DNA from: Nitriliruptoraceae bacterium
Lineage (GTDB): Bacteria > Actinomycetota > Nitriliruptoria > Nitriliruptorales > Nitriliruptoraceae
Assembly: GCA_003558435.1 (NCBI GenBank)
Contig: PWLR01000007.1
Coordinates: 1 to 59,008, forward strand
Reading direction: 5' to 3'
Length of the DNA: 59,008 nucleotides
Shown: piece after piece, positions 28,586 through 38,576 of the stretch
Layout: each line of letters starts with the position of its first letter
Position numbering within the stretch: position 1 is the first letter of the stretch
Made by a program: the position numbers and the translations under genes
Notes under the pieces: generated by a model
Seen by the model: the letters and a program-made list of their open reading frames with translations, nothing else
Databases searched by the model: none
Told to the model about the DNA's origin: nothing

Positions 28586-29779
28586 GTGATCGAACCAACG
28601 TCCATCGCGGTGCTGGCACAGGAGGGCTCCGCCGGCGTGTGCGGCGGCGGTGAGGGGATGGCCGCCAATTGGCTGTGCGAGCTGGTCCTCGACCGCACCG
28701 GCAACGAACTGCTCGCCCGGGTGAGCGCCTACGGCACGACCCTCTTCCGGGTCGCGCTCATCGCGATCGTGGCGTTCCTCGTCTCCAGGTTCCTCCGCGG
28801 GCTGGTGACCCGGTTCAGCGGACGGATGGAGGAGAAGATCTCGGAGCGGCTCGACCGGGCGCAGGAACGCGGCTCCCTGTCGGACACGCAACGGTTCCGC
28901 ACCCGCCGTCACCAGCGACTCCAGGCCATCGCCGGGGTCATGCGCGGAGCGGTCGGCGTGACGGTCTGGCTGACCGCGATCCTGATGATCATCGCGACCC
29001 TCGGGTTCCCGCTGCAGCCGCTGCTCGCCGGGGCGGGGCTCGCCGGGATCGTGTTGGGCTTCGGTGCGCAACAGCTGGTGCGCGACATCCTGGCCGGTAT
29101 CGCGATGCTGATCGAGGACCAGTACGGCGTCGGTGACTGGATCGAGGTGGAGGAGAAGATCGGTCTCGTGGAACGCGTCGGTCTGCGGTCCACGGCGTTC
29201 CGTGACGTCGACGGGACGGTGCACCACGTACTCAACGGCTACATCCAACGGGTCGGCAACCTCTCGCAGGAGTGGGCACGCGCGACCTTCGACGTCCCGG
29301 TGTCGCTCGATGCCGATCTGCTGGCGGCCAAGACCCTGATCCATGAGGTCGCGACCGATCTGGCCCTCGACCCCATCTGGGGTCCCGACATCATCGGACC
29401 TCCGGAGATCTGGGGGGTCCAGGAGCTCGGACCCGATGGCATCCGTATCCGGGTGGTGCTCCCGACCAAGCCGATGGTCAACTTCGAGATCACCCGACAG
29501 TTGCGCGAGCGGCTGAAGCTCGCCTTCGACGCGCGCGGGATCCGGATGCCGGCCCAGCAGGTCGACCTCGGCGGGATGCGCTCGGGCTACGCCGTGCTCA
29601 CCAAGGACCGTCCCGCCGCCGAACCCGGCCGGGAGATCCGACGACGCGACACCGTGCCCGCCGATCCGGGGTCGGTCGCGCCCACCCCGGGCGACCATGG
29701 GACCACCGCGGCAGGGATCCCGCGGGATGTGACCGCCGAACTCCGCCTCGAGCAGGGCTCCCAACCCCGGCCGGACTGA
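28586..29779 (+). CDS. Small-conductance mechanosensitive channel (MscS family)
   Basis: This 397-residue membrane channel opens under membrane tension and releases solutes on osmotic downshock. Three hydrophobic segments (about 46-66, 108-138 and 141-170) precede the MscS beta domain. The pore helix region reads LAGAGLAGIVLGFGAQQLVRD and the beta domain reads VERVGLRSTAFRDVDGTVHH. The tail of about 60 residues is charged and disordered. GTG at 28586 follows GAGGAGG by seven bases. It diverges from uvrC and converges on the LuxR-family gene. Confidence 0.93.
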   Translation: MIEPTSIAVLAQEGSAGVCGGGEGMAANWLCELVLDRTGNELLARVSAYGTTLFRVALIAIVAFLVSRFLRGLVTRFSGRMEEKISERLDRAQERGSLSDTQRFRTRRHQRLQAIAGVMRGAVGVTVWLTAILMIIATLGFPLQPLLAGAGLAGIVLGFGAQQLVRDILAGIAMLIEDQYGVGDWIEVEEKIGLVERVGLRSTAFRDVDGTVHHVLNGYIQRVGNLSQEWARATFDVPVSLDADLLAAKTLIHEVATDLALDPIWGPDIIGPPEIWGVQELGPDGIRIRVVLPTKPMVNFEITRQLRERLKLAFDARGIRMPAQQVDLGGMRSGYAVLTKDRPAAEPGREIRRRDTVPADPGSVAPTPGDHGTTAAGIPRDVTAELRLEQGSQPRPD

Positions 29780-29840
29780 GCCACCCGCGGCTCCTCGGTG
29801 GCCGTGCCGCCGGACGCGACAACGGTTGCCGGGAGCCCGA

Positions 29841-32429
29841 CTACACCATCCCATGATCGATGCAGTAGGCCATGGCCTCCACCCGTGAGGACACCCCGAG
29901 CTTCGCGAAGATGCCGGCGACGTGGTGCTCCGCGGTCCGAGCCGAGATGTGCAGCCGCCGGGCGATCTCGGCGTTGCCATGCCCCTCGCACAACAACGAC
30001 AGGACCTCGATCTGGCGATCGGTGAGCAGGGCCGGGTTCGATCGGGTCGAGGCGAGCGGTCCACGGGGCACAGTCAGCTCGAGCGCACGCATCTTCGACA
30101 CCAGCCGCTGCTCGAGTGGTCGCGCGCGCAGTGACCGCGCGATCTCGAGCGCCTCGGTCAGCGCATCCCCGGCGTCGAGAAGCGAGAGCATCAGCGCCTT
30201 GTCATGCGACCATCCGACCGCGCCGAAGGCATCGGCGGCGCGCCGCCAATCGCCGGCGAGCATCGCCGCGTGGGGTCGTGGCGCACGGCCCTGGAAGGTG
30301 GTCGGGACCCCGCACAACCTGGCCCATCCCGCGACACGTCCGCCACCGCACCCCTGCCGCAGCGCCTGTTCGCCGACGATCGCCGTGATCTGATCGAACC
30401 GGTCCACCGGGAGCGCCCGACCGCAGGTGATCGCCCGCTCGACCTGCAGCTCGAGCACCGGCCCGATCCGCTTCAGCTCACCGGTGCGGTCCACGGCCCG
30501 GGCCAACTCCCCCAGCTGCTCGTCGGCATCCGGGGCACCCTGTCGGACCGCCAGCTCGGTGAGCACGGTTCGCGCCTGCAGGTCGACGACCGTGTGTGGT
30601 GGGCGCCTGCGGTCGCCCGCCAGTCGATCCGCCAGCTGCGCGGCCTGATGCTGCGCTCCGCCCCGCGCGAGCAGCCAGGCGGCGATCGCCTCGAGGTACG
30701 CGGCCATCGTGTCGACCTCGTGGCTGCGGGCGTAGGCCCGGCCCTGTTCGGCATGGATCCTGGCCGTCCGCGGTCGGACCCACTGCAGGTTGATGAAGGC
30801 GAGCGCGGTCGACACGAGCACGGCGAGGTGATGCTGTGCCGAGCCGTGCGCGATCTCCATCGCGTCCAGCAGTCCACGCGCGTCGTCGGGATCGACCTGC
30901 AGGCGCACCGCACCCGAACTGGTCGCCGCTCGGGCCCGGATCTCGGGGTGATCGCCGGAGAGCTGCATGGCGCGCCGGGCCCAGAGCACCGCCTCGTCCG
31001 CGCGGCTTGCCAGCATCGCCAGTTCGGACGACCGTGCGTAGGCCCGCGCGAGTGCGAGCGACGTCGCCTCCGGTTCGAGGTTCCTGACCGCGGCACACGC
31101 CTCCCTCCACGCCGCCTCGCCGTCGCCCGCGTACCAGTAGAGGTGGGCCCGGAAGCTGTGGAGCCGACTGCGCGACTCGGAGCCACCGCTCCCCTCCGAG
31201 ATCCGTAACGCCCGCCCGGCCGCCTCCAGGGCCTCGTCGATGTGCCCGATCAGATACGCGCTGCGGGCGAGGTCTTCCCACAGGCGGGCTGCCTGCGTCG
31301 CCTCGAGCCGGTCCGCGAACGCCACGGCCCTCCGGTAGTGGGCGAAGGCCTCCCGGTTGGCGCCCACCGCCTGTGCCTGTTGCCCGGCCAGGAGCGCGTA
31401 CCCGCCGACGACGTCGGTCGCGCCGGCTGCTTCGGCGTGGTGGACCAGGTCGGCCGGATCCGCCTCGATCTGCTGCAACGCCGCGAGGATCCGCCCGTGC
31501 AGCAGCCGCCGGCGACCGGCGGGCACGCTCGAACGGACCGCCGCCCGCGTGAGTTCGTGACGGAACCGGACGTGGTCCAGGTCGCTGGCGATCAGCTGCC
31601 GGCGCTCAGGCTGCTCCGCCGCGCGGGGCCACCCGGGCTCGAGGACGTCCAGTACGCGCGTGGAGATGCGTCCCGGCACCATCGCGATCAGCTGCAGGAG
31701 CTCACGCGATGCGACGTGGAGCCGACCCACACGACCGAGCACGGCGTTGGACAGCGACGGGGGCGGACCCTCGTCGGACCGCGCGAGCATCTCGATCACG
31801 AAGAACGGGTTGCCACCGGTCAGCGAGAAGATCTGATCCCCGTCCTCGCCGGCCAACGTGCCCACCGCCTCCCTCGACAGCGGCGCCAACTCCACCGACC
31901 GCGTGGTGGTGCGCTGCACCGCATCGATCGCGGTCTGCAGCGGATGGCCCAGTTCGAGCTCACCCGAGCGGTACGTGAGGACGAGCACGATCGGCAGTCC
32001 CGTGAGACGCCGCCCGATGACGGTGATGACATCGATGGTGGCCTGGTCGGCCCAGTGGACGTCTTCGAGCACGAGCACCGTCGGCGCCGGCCCGGAGCGC
32101 AACTCGTCCAACAGCAGGCCGGGGAAGGTGGTCGGCTCCGGTCCGTCGCGGACGGCGGCCGCCAGGGCGTCCGGCAGCGCCTCGGCGAGGTCCCGGAACG
32201 CGCCGAGCGGCCGAGGTGTCGAGAGATCGTCGCAGATGCCCCATAGCACCCGGGCGCGGCGGACATGCTGCTCGGCGAACCGGGTGACGAGCGCCGTCTT
32301 GCCGATACCGGGCTCGCCGGCGACCAGGGCGACCGACCCGTGGCCGCTGGCGGCGTCCGCGAGCGCCTCGCGCAGCTCGCGGAGCTCGTCCCCGCGTTCC
32401 ATGAGTTCGTGCGACGTCGCTACGGCCAT
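29841..32429 (-). CDS. LuxR-family ATPase regulator (LAL/MalT-like)
   Basis: This large regulator of about 862 residues has an N-terminal AAA/NACHT-like ATPase (Walker A GEPGIGKTALV near residue 30, Walker B VLVLEDVHWAD). A long helical TPR-like middle follows. The C-terminal LuxR helix-turn-helix reads LTDRQIEVLSLLCEGHGNAEIARRLHISARTAEHHV. LAL proteins are ATP- and ligand-responsive activators, often of secondary-metabolism or sugar genes. The target is unknown; no cluster is directly attached. The start is uncertain: ATG at 32429 is used, with GTG at 32441 and ATG at 32402 as alternatives. None has a clear Shine-Dalgarno. Confidence 0.9.
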   Translation of the reverse strand: MAVATSHELMERGDELRELREALADAASGHGSVALVAGEPGIGKTALVTRFAEQHVRRARVLWGICDDLSTPRPLGAFRDLAEALPDALAAAVRDGPEPTTFPGLLLDELRSGPAPTVLVLEDVHWADQATIDVITVIGRRLTGLPIVLVLTYRSGELELGHPLQTAIDAVQRTTTRSVELAPLSREAVGTLAGEDGDQIFSLTGGNPFFVIEMLARSDEGPPPSLSNAVLGRVGRLHVASRELLQLIAMVPGRISTRVLDVLEPGWPRAAEQPERRQLIASDLDHVRFRHELTRAAVRSSVPAGRRRLLHGRILAALQQIEADPADLVHHAEAAGATDVVGGYALLAGQQAQAVGANREAFAHYRRAVAFADRLEATQAARLWEDLARSAYLIGHIDEALEAAGRALRISEGSGGSESRSRLHSFRAHLYWYAGDGEAAWREACAAVRNLEPEATSLALARAYARSSELAMLASRADEAVLWARRAMQLSGDHPEIRARAATSSGAVRLQVDPDDARGLLDAMEIAHGSAQHHLAVLVSTALAFINLQWVRPRTARIHAEQGRAYARSHEVDTMAAYLEAIAAWLLARGGAQHQAAQLADRLAGDRRRPPHTVVDLQARTVLTELAVRQGAPDADEQLGELARAVDRTGELKRIGPVLELQVERAITCGRALPVDRFDQITAIVGEQALRQGCGGGRVAGWARLCGVPTTFQGRAPRPHAAMLAGDWRRAADAFGAVGWSHDKALMLSLLDAGDALTEALEIARSLRARPLEQRLVSKMRALELTVPRGPLASTRSNPALLTDRQIEVLSLLCEGHGNAEIARRLHISARTAEHHVAGIFAKLGVSSRVEAMAYCIDHGMV

Positions 32430-32527
32430 CGCTTGCAACACTCGCCGGATCGGGCCGGATCGTTGGGATCCTCACCGTGCCACGCGAGCCATCACCGGAC
32501 CAGGCCCGGACGGACCTGGACCTTCGG

Positions 32528-35416
32528 TCAGAGCAGCTCGCGCAGGAACTTCCCCGTGTAGCTGTTGGGCGCTTTGGCGACGTGCTCCGGCGTGCCCTCG
32601 GACACCACGGCGCCTCCACCGGTGCCACCCTCGGGTCCCAGGTCGATGAGATGATCGGCGGTCTTGATGACATCGAGGTTGTGCTCGATGACGATGACCG
32701 TGTTGCCCTTGTCGACGAGCCGATGGAGCACCTCGAGCAATCGGCGGATGTCCTCGAAGTGCAGGCCCGTCGTCGGCTCGTCGAGGATGTAGACGGTCTG
32801 GCCGGTGGCACGCTTCTTCAGTTCGCTCGCGAGCTTGACCCGTTGCGCCTCACCACCCGACAACGTGGTCGCCGGCTGACCGAGCCGCACGTAGCTCAGG
32901 CCGACGTCGTGCAGGGTCTGCAGGTGACCGGCGATGGCGGGGACGTTGGAGAAGAACCCCAGCGCCTCCTCCACCGGCATGTCGAGCACCTCGGAGATCG
33001 TGCGGCCCTTGTAGTGGACCTCCAAGGTCTCACGGTTGTACCGGCGCCCCTTGCAGACCTCGCAGGGAACGTAGACGTCGGGCAGGAAGTGCATCTCGAT
33101 GCGCAGGGTCCCATCGCCACTGCAGGCCTCGCACCGTCCGCCCTTGACGTTGAACGAGAACCGGCCCGGCTGGTAGCCGCGCACCTTGGCCTCGCTCGTG
33201 GCAGCGAACAGCTTGCGGATGTGGTCGAAGACCCCGGTGTAGGTCGCGGGGTTGGACCGTGGGGTGCGTCCGATGGGCGACTGATCCACGACCACGGCCT
33301 TGTCGACCTGCTCCAGGCCGTCGACACGCTTGTGCTGGCCGGGCAGTTGACGTGAGCCGTACACCTGGCGCATGAGGGTCTTCGACAGGATGTCGTTGAC
33401 CAGCGTCGACTTGCCCGAGCCGGACACCCCGGTGACGCACGTGAAGGTGGCCAGGGGGAACGACACGTCGACGCCCCGCAGGTTGTTCGCCGAGGCGTCG
33501 ACGACGTCGATGCTCAGTCCGCTGCCACCTCGGCGTGCACCCGGCACGGGGATGGACCGCTCACCCGACAGGTAGGCACCGGTGAGCGACTTCTTCGTCA
33601 GCCGCTTGAGCCCCTCGACCGACCCGGAGTGCACGATGTGGCCCCCGTGCTCCCCCGCCCCCGGCCCGATGTCGACCACGTGATCGGCAGCGTGGATGGT
33701 CGCCTCGTCGTGCTCGACGACGATCAGCGTGTTCCCGAGGTCACGCAGCCGGATGAGGGTGTCGATGAGACGTTCGTTGTCACGCTGGTGGAGTCCGATG
33801 GACGGCTCGTCCAGCACGTAGAGCACCCCGACCAGGCCGGCCCCGATCTGGGTGGCCAGTCGGATCCGCTGCGCCTCCCCGCCGGACAGCGACCCGGCCG
33901 CGCGATCGAGGGTGAGGTACTCGAGCCCGACGTCGAGCAGGAATGTGAGTCGTGCGCGGATCTCCTTGAGGACGCGCTCACCGATCAGTGCCTCGCGGTC
34001 GCTCAACGTCAGCGACTGCACGAAGGCGTCGGCTTCGGACACCGACAGCGAGGTCAGCTCCGCGATGTTGGTACCGCCGATGGTCACGCCCAGCACGATG
34101 GGCTTGAGACGCCGGCCCCCGCAGGTGGGACAGGCGACCTCGCGCATGTACTGCTCGACCTGTTGCCGGACGTGGTCGGATTCGGTCTCCGCATGCCGCC
34201 GCAGCAGCGACGGGATCACCCCCTCCACGTTGGCGCGGTAGGACCGCTTGCGCCCGTAGCGGTTGGTGTAGGAGACGTGCACGCGGTCGGCGATGCCGTA
34301 CATGACACCGTCCCGGACCTCTTCGGCGAGCTCGTTCCACGGCGTCGCGGGCTTGCCACCGAGGTGGTTGACCGTCGCGCGCAGCAGCTGGCGGTAGTAG
34401 TTCTGCTGCATCCCGGTGCCCCAGGGCAGGATCACGCCGTCCTCGACCGACAGGTCCGGATCACCGAGGACCAACTCCGGATCGACGGTCAGCTGGGTCC
34501 CCAGACCCGAGCACGCCTCACACGCGCCGTACGGGGAGTTGAACGAGAAGTTGCGTGGCGCCAGCTGATCGAAGCTGAGCTGGCAATGGGCGCAGGCGAG
34601 GTGCTCCGAGAAGACGAGCTCCTCGGCTCGTGGTTCCGGGTCCCCCGCTTCGCGCGCGGCCTCGACGGCCTCCCGGGAGGGCAGCACGTCGATCATCGCG
34701 ACCCCGTCGGCGAGCTGCAGCGCCGTCTCGATCGAATCGGACAACCGGCGGCGGATGTCCTGCTTCTGCACCAGCCGATCGACGACGACCTCGATGTCGT
34801 GCTTCTTGGTCTTGGCGAGCTTCGGCACCTCGTCGATCCCGTGCACCTCGCCGTCGACCCGCACGCGCGAGTAGCCCTCCGTCGAGAGCTGCTGGAAGAC
34901 GGCGGCGTACTCGCCCTTGCGACCCTGCACGATCGGGGCGAGCACCTGGAACCGGGTACCGCTCGGCAGTTCGTGAACCTGGTCGACGATCTGTTCCGCG
35001 GTCTGGCGGGCGATGGGCCGTTGGCAGTTTGGGCAGTGCGGCTGACCGATACGCGCGTACAGCAGCCGCAGGTAGTCGTAGATCTCCGTGATCGTGCCGA
35101 CCGTCGAGCGCGGGTTGCGCGAGGTCGACTTCTGGTCGATGGAGATGGCCGGGGAGAGGCCGTCGATGAAGTCGACGTCCGGCTTGTCCATCTGGCCGAG
35201 GAACTGGCGCGCATAGGCGGACAGCGACTCGACGTACCGGCGCTGACCCTCGGCGTAGATCGTGTCGAACGCGAGGCTCGACTTGCCGGACCCCGACAGC
35301 CCCGTGAACACGATCAGTGCATCGCGAGGCAACTCGAGGTCGATGTCCTTGAGGTTGTGTTCGCGGGCGCCCTTGACCGTGATGGAGTCGCGGTGGGACG
35401 GACGAGGAGAAGCCAC
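32528..35416 (-). CDS. uvrA: Excinuclease ABC subunit A
   Basis: This 962-residue damage-recognition ATPase of nucleotide excision repair has two ABC modules. The first Walker A is [14 protein letters not shown] near residue 35 and the second is [13 protein letters not shown] near residue 660, each with an LSGGEAQR signature. Zinc-finger cysteines are visible in [17 protein letters not shown] and [11 protein letters not shown]. Length and order match the family. The start is GTG at 35416, with AAGGGTGA just upstream. A LexA-like box lies 300 bp upstream. Together with uvrB and uvrC in this window the UvrABC set is complete. Confidence 0.97.
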   Translation of the reverse strand: MASPRPSHRDSITVKGAREHNLKDIDLELPRDALIVFTGLSGSGKSSLAFDTIYAEGQRRYVESLSAYARQFLGQMDKPDVDFIDGLSPAISIDQKSTSRNPRSTVGTITEIYDYLRLLYARIGQPHCPNCQRPIARQTAEQIVDQVHELPSGTRFQVLAPIVQGRKGEYAAVFQQLSTEGYSRVRVDGEVHGIDEVPKLAKTKKHDIEVVVDRLVQKQDIRRRLSDSIETALQLADGVAMIDVLPSREAVEAAREAGDPEPRAEELVFSEHLACAHCQLSFDQLAPRNFSFNSPYGACEACSGLGTQLTVDPELVLGDPDLSVEDGVILPWGTGMQQNYYRQLLRATVNHLGGKPATPWNELAEEVRDGVMYGIADRVHVSYTNRYGRKRSYRANVEGVIPSLLRRHAETESDHVRQQVEQYMREVACPTCGGRRLKPIVLGVTIGGTNIAELTSLSVSEADAFVQSLTLSDREALIGERVLKEIRARLTFLLDVGLEYLTLDRAAGSLSGGEAQRIRLATQIGAGLVGVLYVLDEPSIGLHQRDNERLIDTLIRLRDLGNTLIVVEHDEATIHAADHVVDIGPGAGEHGGHIVHSGSVEGLKRLTKKSLTGAYLSGERSIPVPGARRGGSGLSIDVVDASANNLRGVDVSFPLATFTCVTGVSGSGKSTLVNDILSKTLMRQVYGSRQLPGQHKRVDGLEQVDKAVVVDQSPIGRTPRSNPATYTGVFDHIRKLFAATSEAKVRGYQPGRFSFNVKGGRCEACSGDGTLRIEMHFLPDVYVPCEVCKGRRYNRETLEVHYKGRTISEVLDMPVEEALGFFSNVPAIAGHLQTLHDVGLSYVRLGQPATTLSGGEAQRVKLASELKKRATGQTVYILDEPTTGLHFEDIRRLLEVLHRLVDKGNTVIVIEHNLDVIKTADHLIDLGPEGGTGGGAVVSEGTPEHVAKAPNSYTGKFLRELL

Positions 35417-35715
35417 GGGTCACCCTTGGGGTTCGCGAGGGGCCACCGGAGAGATCCCTGGCCCGGGATGGTTCGGTCTGGAGGGACGGATGTCCTGCGC
35501 GAGGCACGATCGACCGTCACCCCGGCGCCCGTGCGCGAGGCGGAACAGCGCATGTCGAGCGTTACGGGGCCAACCGCTGACGGGGGCCAGGTGCTGACCG
35601 ATCCGCCACCGGCTCGTGGCCCGGTCCGTCGATCACGTGCACACCGAACCACGACCGACGGTCGCCACACCTCGGAGGGTACCGATGAGGACCGTACCGG
35701 CGGACGGGCCCGGCG

Positions 35716-35731
35716 TCGAACACCTGTTCTT
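35716..35731. promoter_or_regulatory. LexA (SOS) box-like site
   Basis: TCGAACACCTGTTCTT contains the actinobacterial LexA core GAAC-N4-GTTC with the preferred 5' TC flank (consensus TCGAAC-N4-GTTCGA). It lies between uvrA and ldhA, and uvrA is a classical SOS gene. The 300-bp distance to the assigned uvrA start is long, so a long leader or a mere chance match is possible. Confidence 0.5.
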
Positions 35732-35852
35732 CGTCGCCGTTGCTCACGCGCCATGGGGGGTGCCGTGAACCCCTCCGCCCTCGCCGCCGGGGCGGTCGTC
35801 CACCTAAGCTCGTCGAGGGCCGGCAAGCCCCCGTCGGTGACCGGACCCCGAG

Positions 35853-35890
35853 CTCGTCCTCTCGCCCCGACCTCGTCTTCTCGCCCCGAC
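35853..35890. repeat. 19-bp direct tandem repeat upstream of ldhA
   Basis: Two adjacent 19-bp copies (CTCGTCCTCTCGCCCCGAC and CTCGTCTTCTCGCCCCGAC) differ at one base and end 18 bp before the ldhA ATG. They could be a duplicated regulator site or simple slippage. Confidence 0.75.
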
Positions 35891-35908
35891 CAGCACCAGG
35901 ACATCCTC

Positions 35909-36922
35909 ATGCGCATCGCCGTGTTCAGCACCCGACCCTACGACCAGCGCTTCTTCGAGGCGGCCAACGAGCAGTACGGCCACGACATCACCTTCCTGGA
36001 GGCGCGCCTGGATGCCTCGACGGTCTCGCTCGCCAGCGACCACGACGCGATCTGCGGCTTCGTCAACGACCAGATCGACGCGAACATCGTCGACCTGTTG
36101 GATGAGCAGGGCGTGCGGATGATCACCCTGCGGTCCGCGGGGTTCAACAACGTGGATCTCGAAGCGGCCGCCGCCCGGCACATCACCGTGGCCCGGGTGC
36201 CGGCCTACTCCCCCTACGCCGTCGCGGAACACACGGTGGCGCTGATGCTGGCGACCCAACGGCGACTCGGACGCGCCTACAACCGGGTCCGCGACGGCAA
36301 CTTCGCACTCGACGGACTGCTCGGTTTCGATCTGCGCAACAAGCGCATCGGCATCGTCGGGACCGGCCAGATCGGCCAGATCGTCGCCCGCATCATGCGC
36401 GGCTTCGGGTGTTCGCTCCGTGCCTACGACCCGTTCCCCAACGACAACGTCCGCGACGTCGGCGTCCGCTACGTCGATCTGGACACGCTGTTCTCCGACT
36501 GCGACGTGATCACCCTGCACGCACCACTGACGCCCGACACCCATCACATGATCGACGAGGCGGCGCTGGCCAAGATGCGACCGGGCGTGATGATCATCAA
36601 CACCTCCCGGGGCGCCCTGATCGATACGCCAGCGGTGATCGAGGGGCTCAAGAGCGGCCACGTCGGCCACCTCGGACTGGACGTCTACGAGGAGGAAGCG
36701 GACCTGTTCTTCGAGGATCTGTCCGACCGGGTCATCCAGGACGACGTGTTCTCCCGCCTGCTCACCTTCCCCAACGTGTTCATCACCGCGCACCAGGCCT
36801 TCTTCACCGAGGAGGCGCTCACCAACATCGCGGAGACGACCCTGGGCAACGCGGCGATGTTCGAACGTGGTGAGCGGTCCGGCAACGAACTCACGCCCGA
36901 GGAGGTCCGCGGCGACCGGTGA
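35909..36922 (+). CDS. ldhA: D-lactate dehydrogenase (fermentative, NAD-dependent)
   Basis: This 337-residue D-isomer-specific 2-hydroxyacid dehydrogenase reduces pyruvate to D-lactate. The NAD-binding fold has [15 protein letters not shown]. The catalytic Arg lies in [10 protein letters not shown], with Glu in [15 protein letters not shown] and His in [12 protein letters not shown]. The pattern [29 protein letters not shown] and the DLFFED and IQDDVF segments closely match E. coli LdhA rather than other family members. ATG at 35909 has AGGA about seven bases upstream. The very long open frame upstream is a shadow of uvrA. It implies a fermentative or redox-balancing option. Confidence 0.93.
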   Translation: MRIAVFSTRPYDQRFFEAANEQYGHDITFLEARLDASTVSLASDHDAICGFVNDQIDANIVDLLDEQGVRMITLRSAGFNNVDLEAAAARHITVARVPAYSPYAVAEHTVALMLATQRRLGRAYNRVRDGNFALDGLLGFDLRNKRIGIVGTGQIGQIVARIMRGFGCSLRAYDPFPNDNVRDVGVRYVDLDTLFSDCDVITLHAPLTPDTHHMIDEAALAKMRPGVMIINTSRGALIDTPAVIEGLKSGHVGHLGLDVYEEEADLFFEDLSDRVIQDDVFSRLLTFPNVFITAHQAFFTEEALTNIAETTLGNAAMFERGERSGNELTPEEVRGDR

Positions 36923-36982
36923 CCGTCCCGCCGCTCTGACCTCGGACGCCGGTGTCGCTGCCGACCGCCGGCGATCACCGAG

Positions 36983-37009
36983 CGCGCCCCGCCGGGAACC
37001 GACGGGGCA
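36983..37009. terminator. Candidate bidirectional terminator between ldhA and fdhA
   Basis: A GCCCCG/CGGGGC stem (36986-36991 with 37003-37008), extendable with one mismatch, lies between the converging stops of ldhA and fdhA. It has an 11-nt loop and no T-run. This is a weak call resting on position as much as on structure. Confidence 0.35.
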
Positions 37010-37039
37010 CGTTCGACCTGCGGATCCGTGCCGGACGTG

Positions 37040-38260
37040 TCAGGCGGCCTGGCCGGTCACGTTGTGGGGGTCGATGACGTACTTGGTCGCCGCGCCCTGG
37101 TCGAACTTCTGGTAGCCCTCGGGCGCTTCGTCGAGCGAGATGACCGTGGCGTTCACGGCCTTGGCGATCTGCGCCTTGTCGTGCAGGATCGACATCATCA
37201 GACCCCGGTTGTAGCGCTTCACCGGGCACTGGCCCGTGGTGAACGTGTGGGACTTCGCCCACCCGAGACCGAGCCGGACCCGCAGGGAGCCGACCTTGGC
37301 CTCCTCGTCGACGCCGCCGGGGTCACCCGTGACGTAGAGCCCGGGGATGCCGAGCGAGGCACCGACGCGGGTGACCTCCATGACGTCGTTGAGCACCCGG
37401 GCCGGTTGCTCACCGGCGTCCTTGCCGTGCCCCCGCGCCTCGAAGCCCACGGCGTCGACGGCCGCATCGACCTCCGGCTCACCGAGGATGTCCTCGATCA
37501 TCCCGGGGAGGTCGTCGCTCTCGGCGAGGTTGACCGTCTCACACCCGAAGCTGCGGGCCTGGTCGAGCCGCTCGCCCACCATGTCACCGACGATCACGAC
37601 CGAGGCACCGAGCAGCTGGGCCGCGTGGGCCGCCGCGAGACCGACCGGGCCCGCGCCGGCGACGTAGACGGTCGAGCCGGTGGTCACCCCGGCGCTGTAG
37701 GCCCCGTGGTAGCCGGTCGGGAAGATGTCGGACAGCATGGTCAGGTCGAGGATCTTCTCCATCGCCTGGTCGCGGTCGGGGAACTTCAGCAGGTTGAAGT
37801 CGGCGAACGGGACCATCACGTACTCGGCCTGTCCGCCCATCCAACCGCCCATGTCGACGTAGCCGTAGGCGGCTCCGGGGCGAGCGGGGTTGACGTTGAG
37901 GCACACCCCGGTCTTGCGCTCCATACACATCCGGCAGCGCCCACAGGCGATGTTGAACGGCACCGAGCAGATGTCCCCCTCCTCGAGGAACAGCACGTCG
38001 TCACCGACCTCGACGACCTCGCCGGTGATCTCGTGACCGAGCGTCTGGCCCACGGGCGCGGTGGTGCGGCCCCGGACCATGTGCTGGTCGCTGCCGCAGA
38101 TGTTGGTGGTGACGATCTTGAGGATCACGGCGTGGGGCGCCTTGCGCTTGATCCCCATCCCGTTGACCACGTCGTCCGGCAGTTCGAGCTTCGGGTAGTC
38201 GGTCGCCTCGATCGCGACCTCACCCGGACCCTTGTATACGACGATCCGGTTGTCCGACAT
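37040..38260 (-). CDS. fdhA: Formaldehyde dehydrogenase, glutathione-independent
   Basis: This 406-residue zinc alcohol-dehydrogenase-family enzyme oxidises formaldehyde to formate with bound NAD and no thiol cofactor. The catalytic zinc region is ICGSDQHMVRGRTTA (Cys55) with GHEITGE (His76). The structural zinc cysteines are Cys106, Cys109, Cys112 and Cys120. PFNIACGRCR, AYGYVDMGGWMGGQAEY, YVAGAGPVGLAAAHAA and DAVGFEARGHGKDA closely match Pseudomonas putida FdhA. ATG at 38260 follows GAGAGGA. It diverges from an MBL-fold hydrolase and may detoxify formaldehyde from C1 or demethylation metabolism. Confidence 0.93.
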   Translation of the reverse strand: MSDNRIVVYKGPGEVAIEATDYPKLELPDDVVNGMGIKRKAPHAVILKIVTTNICGSDQHMVRGRTTAPVGQTLGHEITGEVVEVGDDVLFLEEGDICSVPFNIACGRCRMCMERKTGVCLNVNPARPGAAYGYVDMGGWMGGQAEYVMVPFADFNLLKFPDRDQAMEKILDLTMLSDIFPTGYHGAYSAGVTTGSTVYVAGAGPVGLAAAHAAQLLGASVVIVGDMVGERLDQARSFGCETVNLAESDDLPGMIEDILGEPEVDAAVDAVGFEARGHGKDAGEQPARVLNDVMEVTRVGASLGIPGLYVTGDPGGVDEEAKVGSLRVRLGLGWAKSHTFTTGQCPVKRYNRGLMMSILHDKAQIAKAVNATVISLDEAPEGYQKFDQGAATKYVIDPHNVTGQAA

Positions 38261-38576
38261 CTGACATCCTCTCCCTCTTGCGGTGACGACGACACCGAGC
38301 GCGGCGCCGCCGATCGTGCCACGGGGCCGGGACGTGCCCGCCTTCTCCCGAGGAAGGGCACTCCGGAACCTCGCGCTTGCAACCACACCGGTTGAGCTTG
38401 CACCGACAACTATGAACCTAACGAGCGGCGTCGGGCTCGGTGATGGCTCGTTCGCCCGAACGGTGGGGGTCGCCCGGCCACCTACCTACCCTCCCGGACG
38501 GACCCCGCGACACCCGTCGCGGACGAGGATGACGAGATCCGGCGCACCCGATCCCGATGCCGAACAGGAGCACGAC
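38261..38576. other. 316-bp divergent promoter region, fdhA / MBL hydrolase
   Basis: No gene is supported. The least GC-rich part is near 38385-38425, with a TATGAA hexamer and two partial CTTGCA(A)CC copies, and probably contains the promoters. I could not assign -35/-10 pairs with normal spacing. The MBL Shine-Dalgarno AGGAG is at 38566-38570. Confidence 0.45.

Larger units (their letters stand above)
35417..35908. other. 492-bp divergent region between uvrA and ldhA
   Basis: No gene is supported. It contains a LexA-like box (35716-35731) and two copies of a 19-bp direct repeat (35853-35890) close to the ldhA start. The ldhA Shine-Dalgarno AGGA is near 35898. The long open frame crossing the region on the plus strand is mostly antisense to uvrA. 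Confidence 0.5.

Noticed and set aside
29780..29802. Terminator between mscS and the LuxR-family gene
   Set aside because: Only a 6-bp stem with an 11-nt loop and no T-run; too weak to call.
33629..35908. A 1097-codon plus-strand open frame containing ldhA at its end
   Set aside because: Everything before 35909 is antisense to uvrA or intergenic and shows shadow composition. Only the last 337 codons are a real gene.
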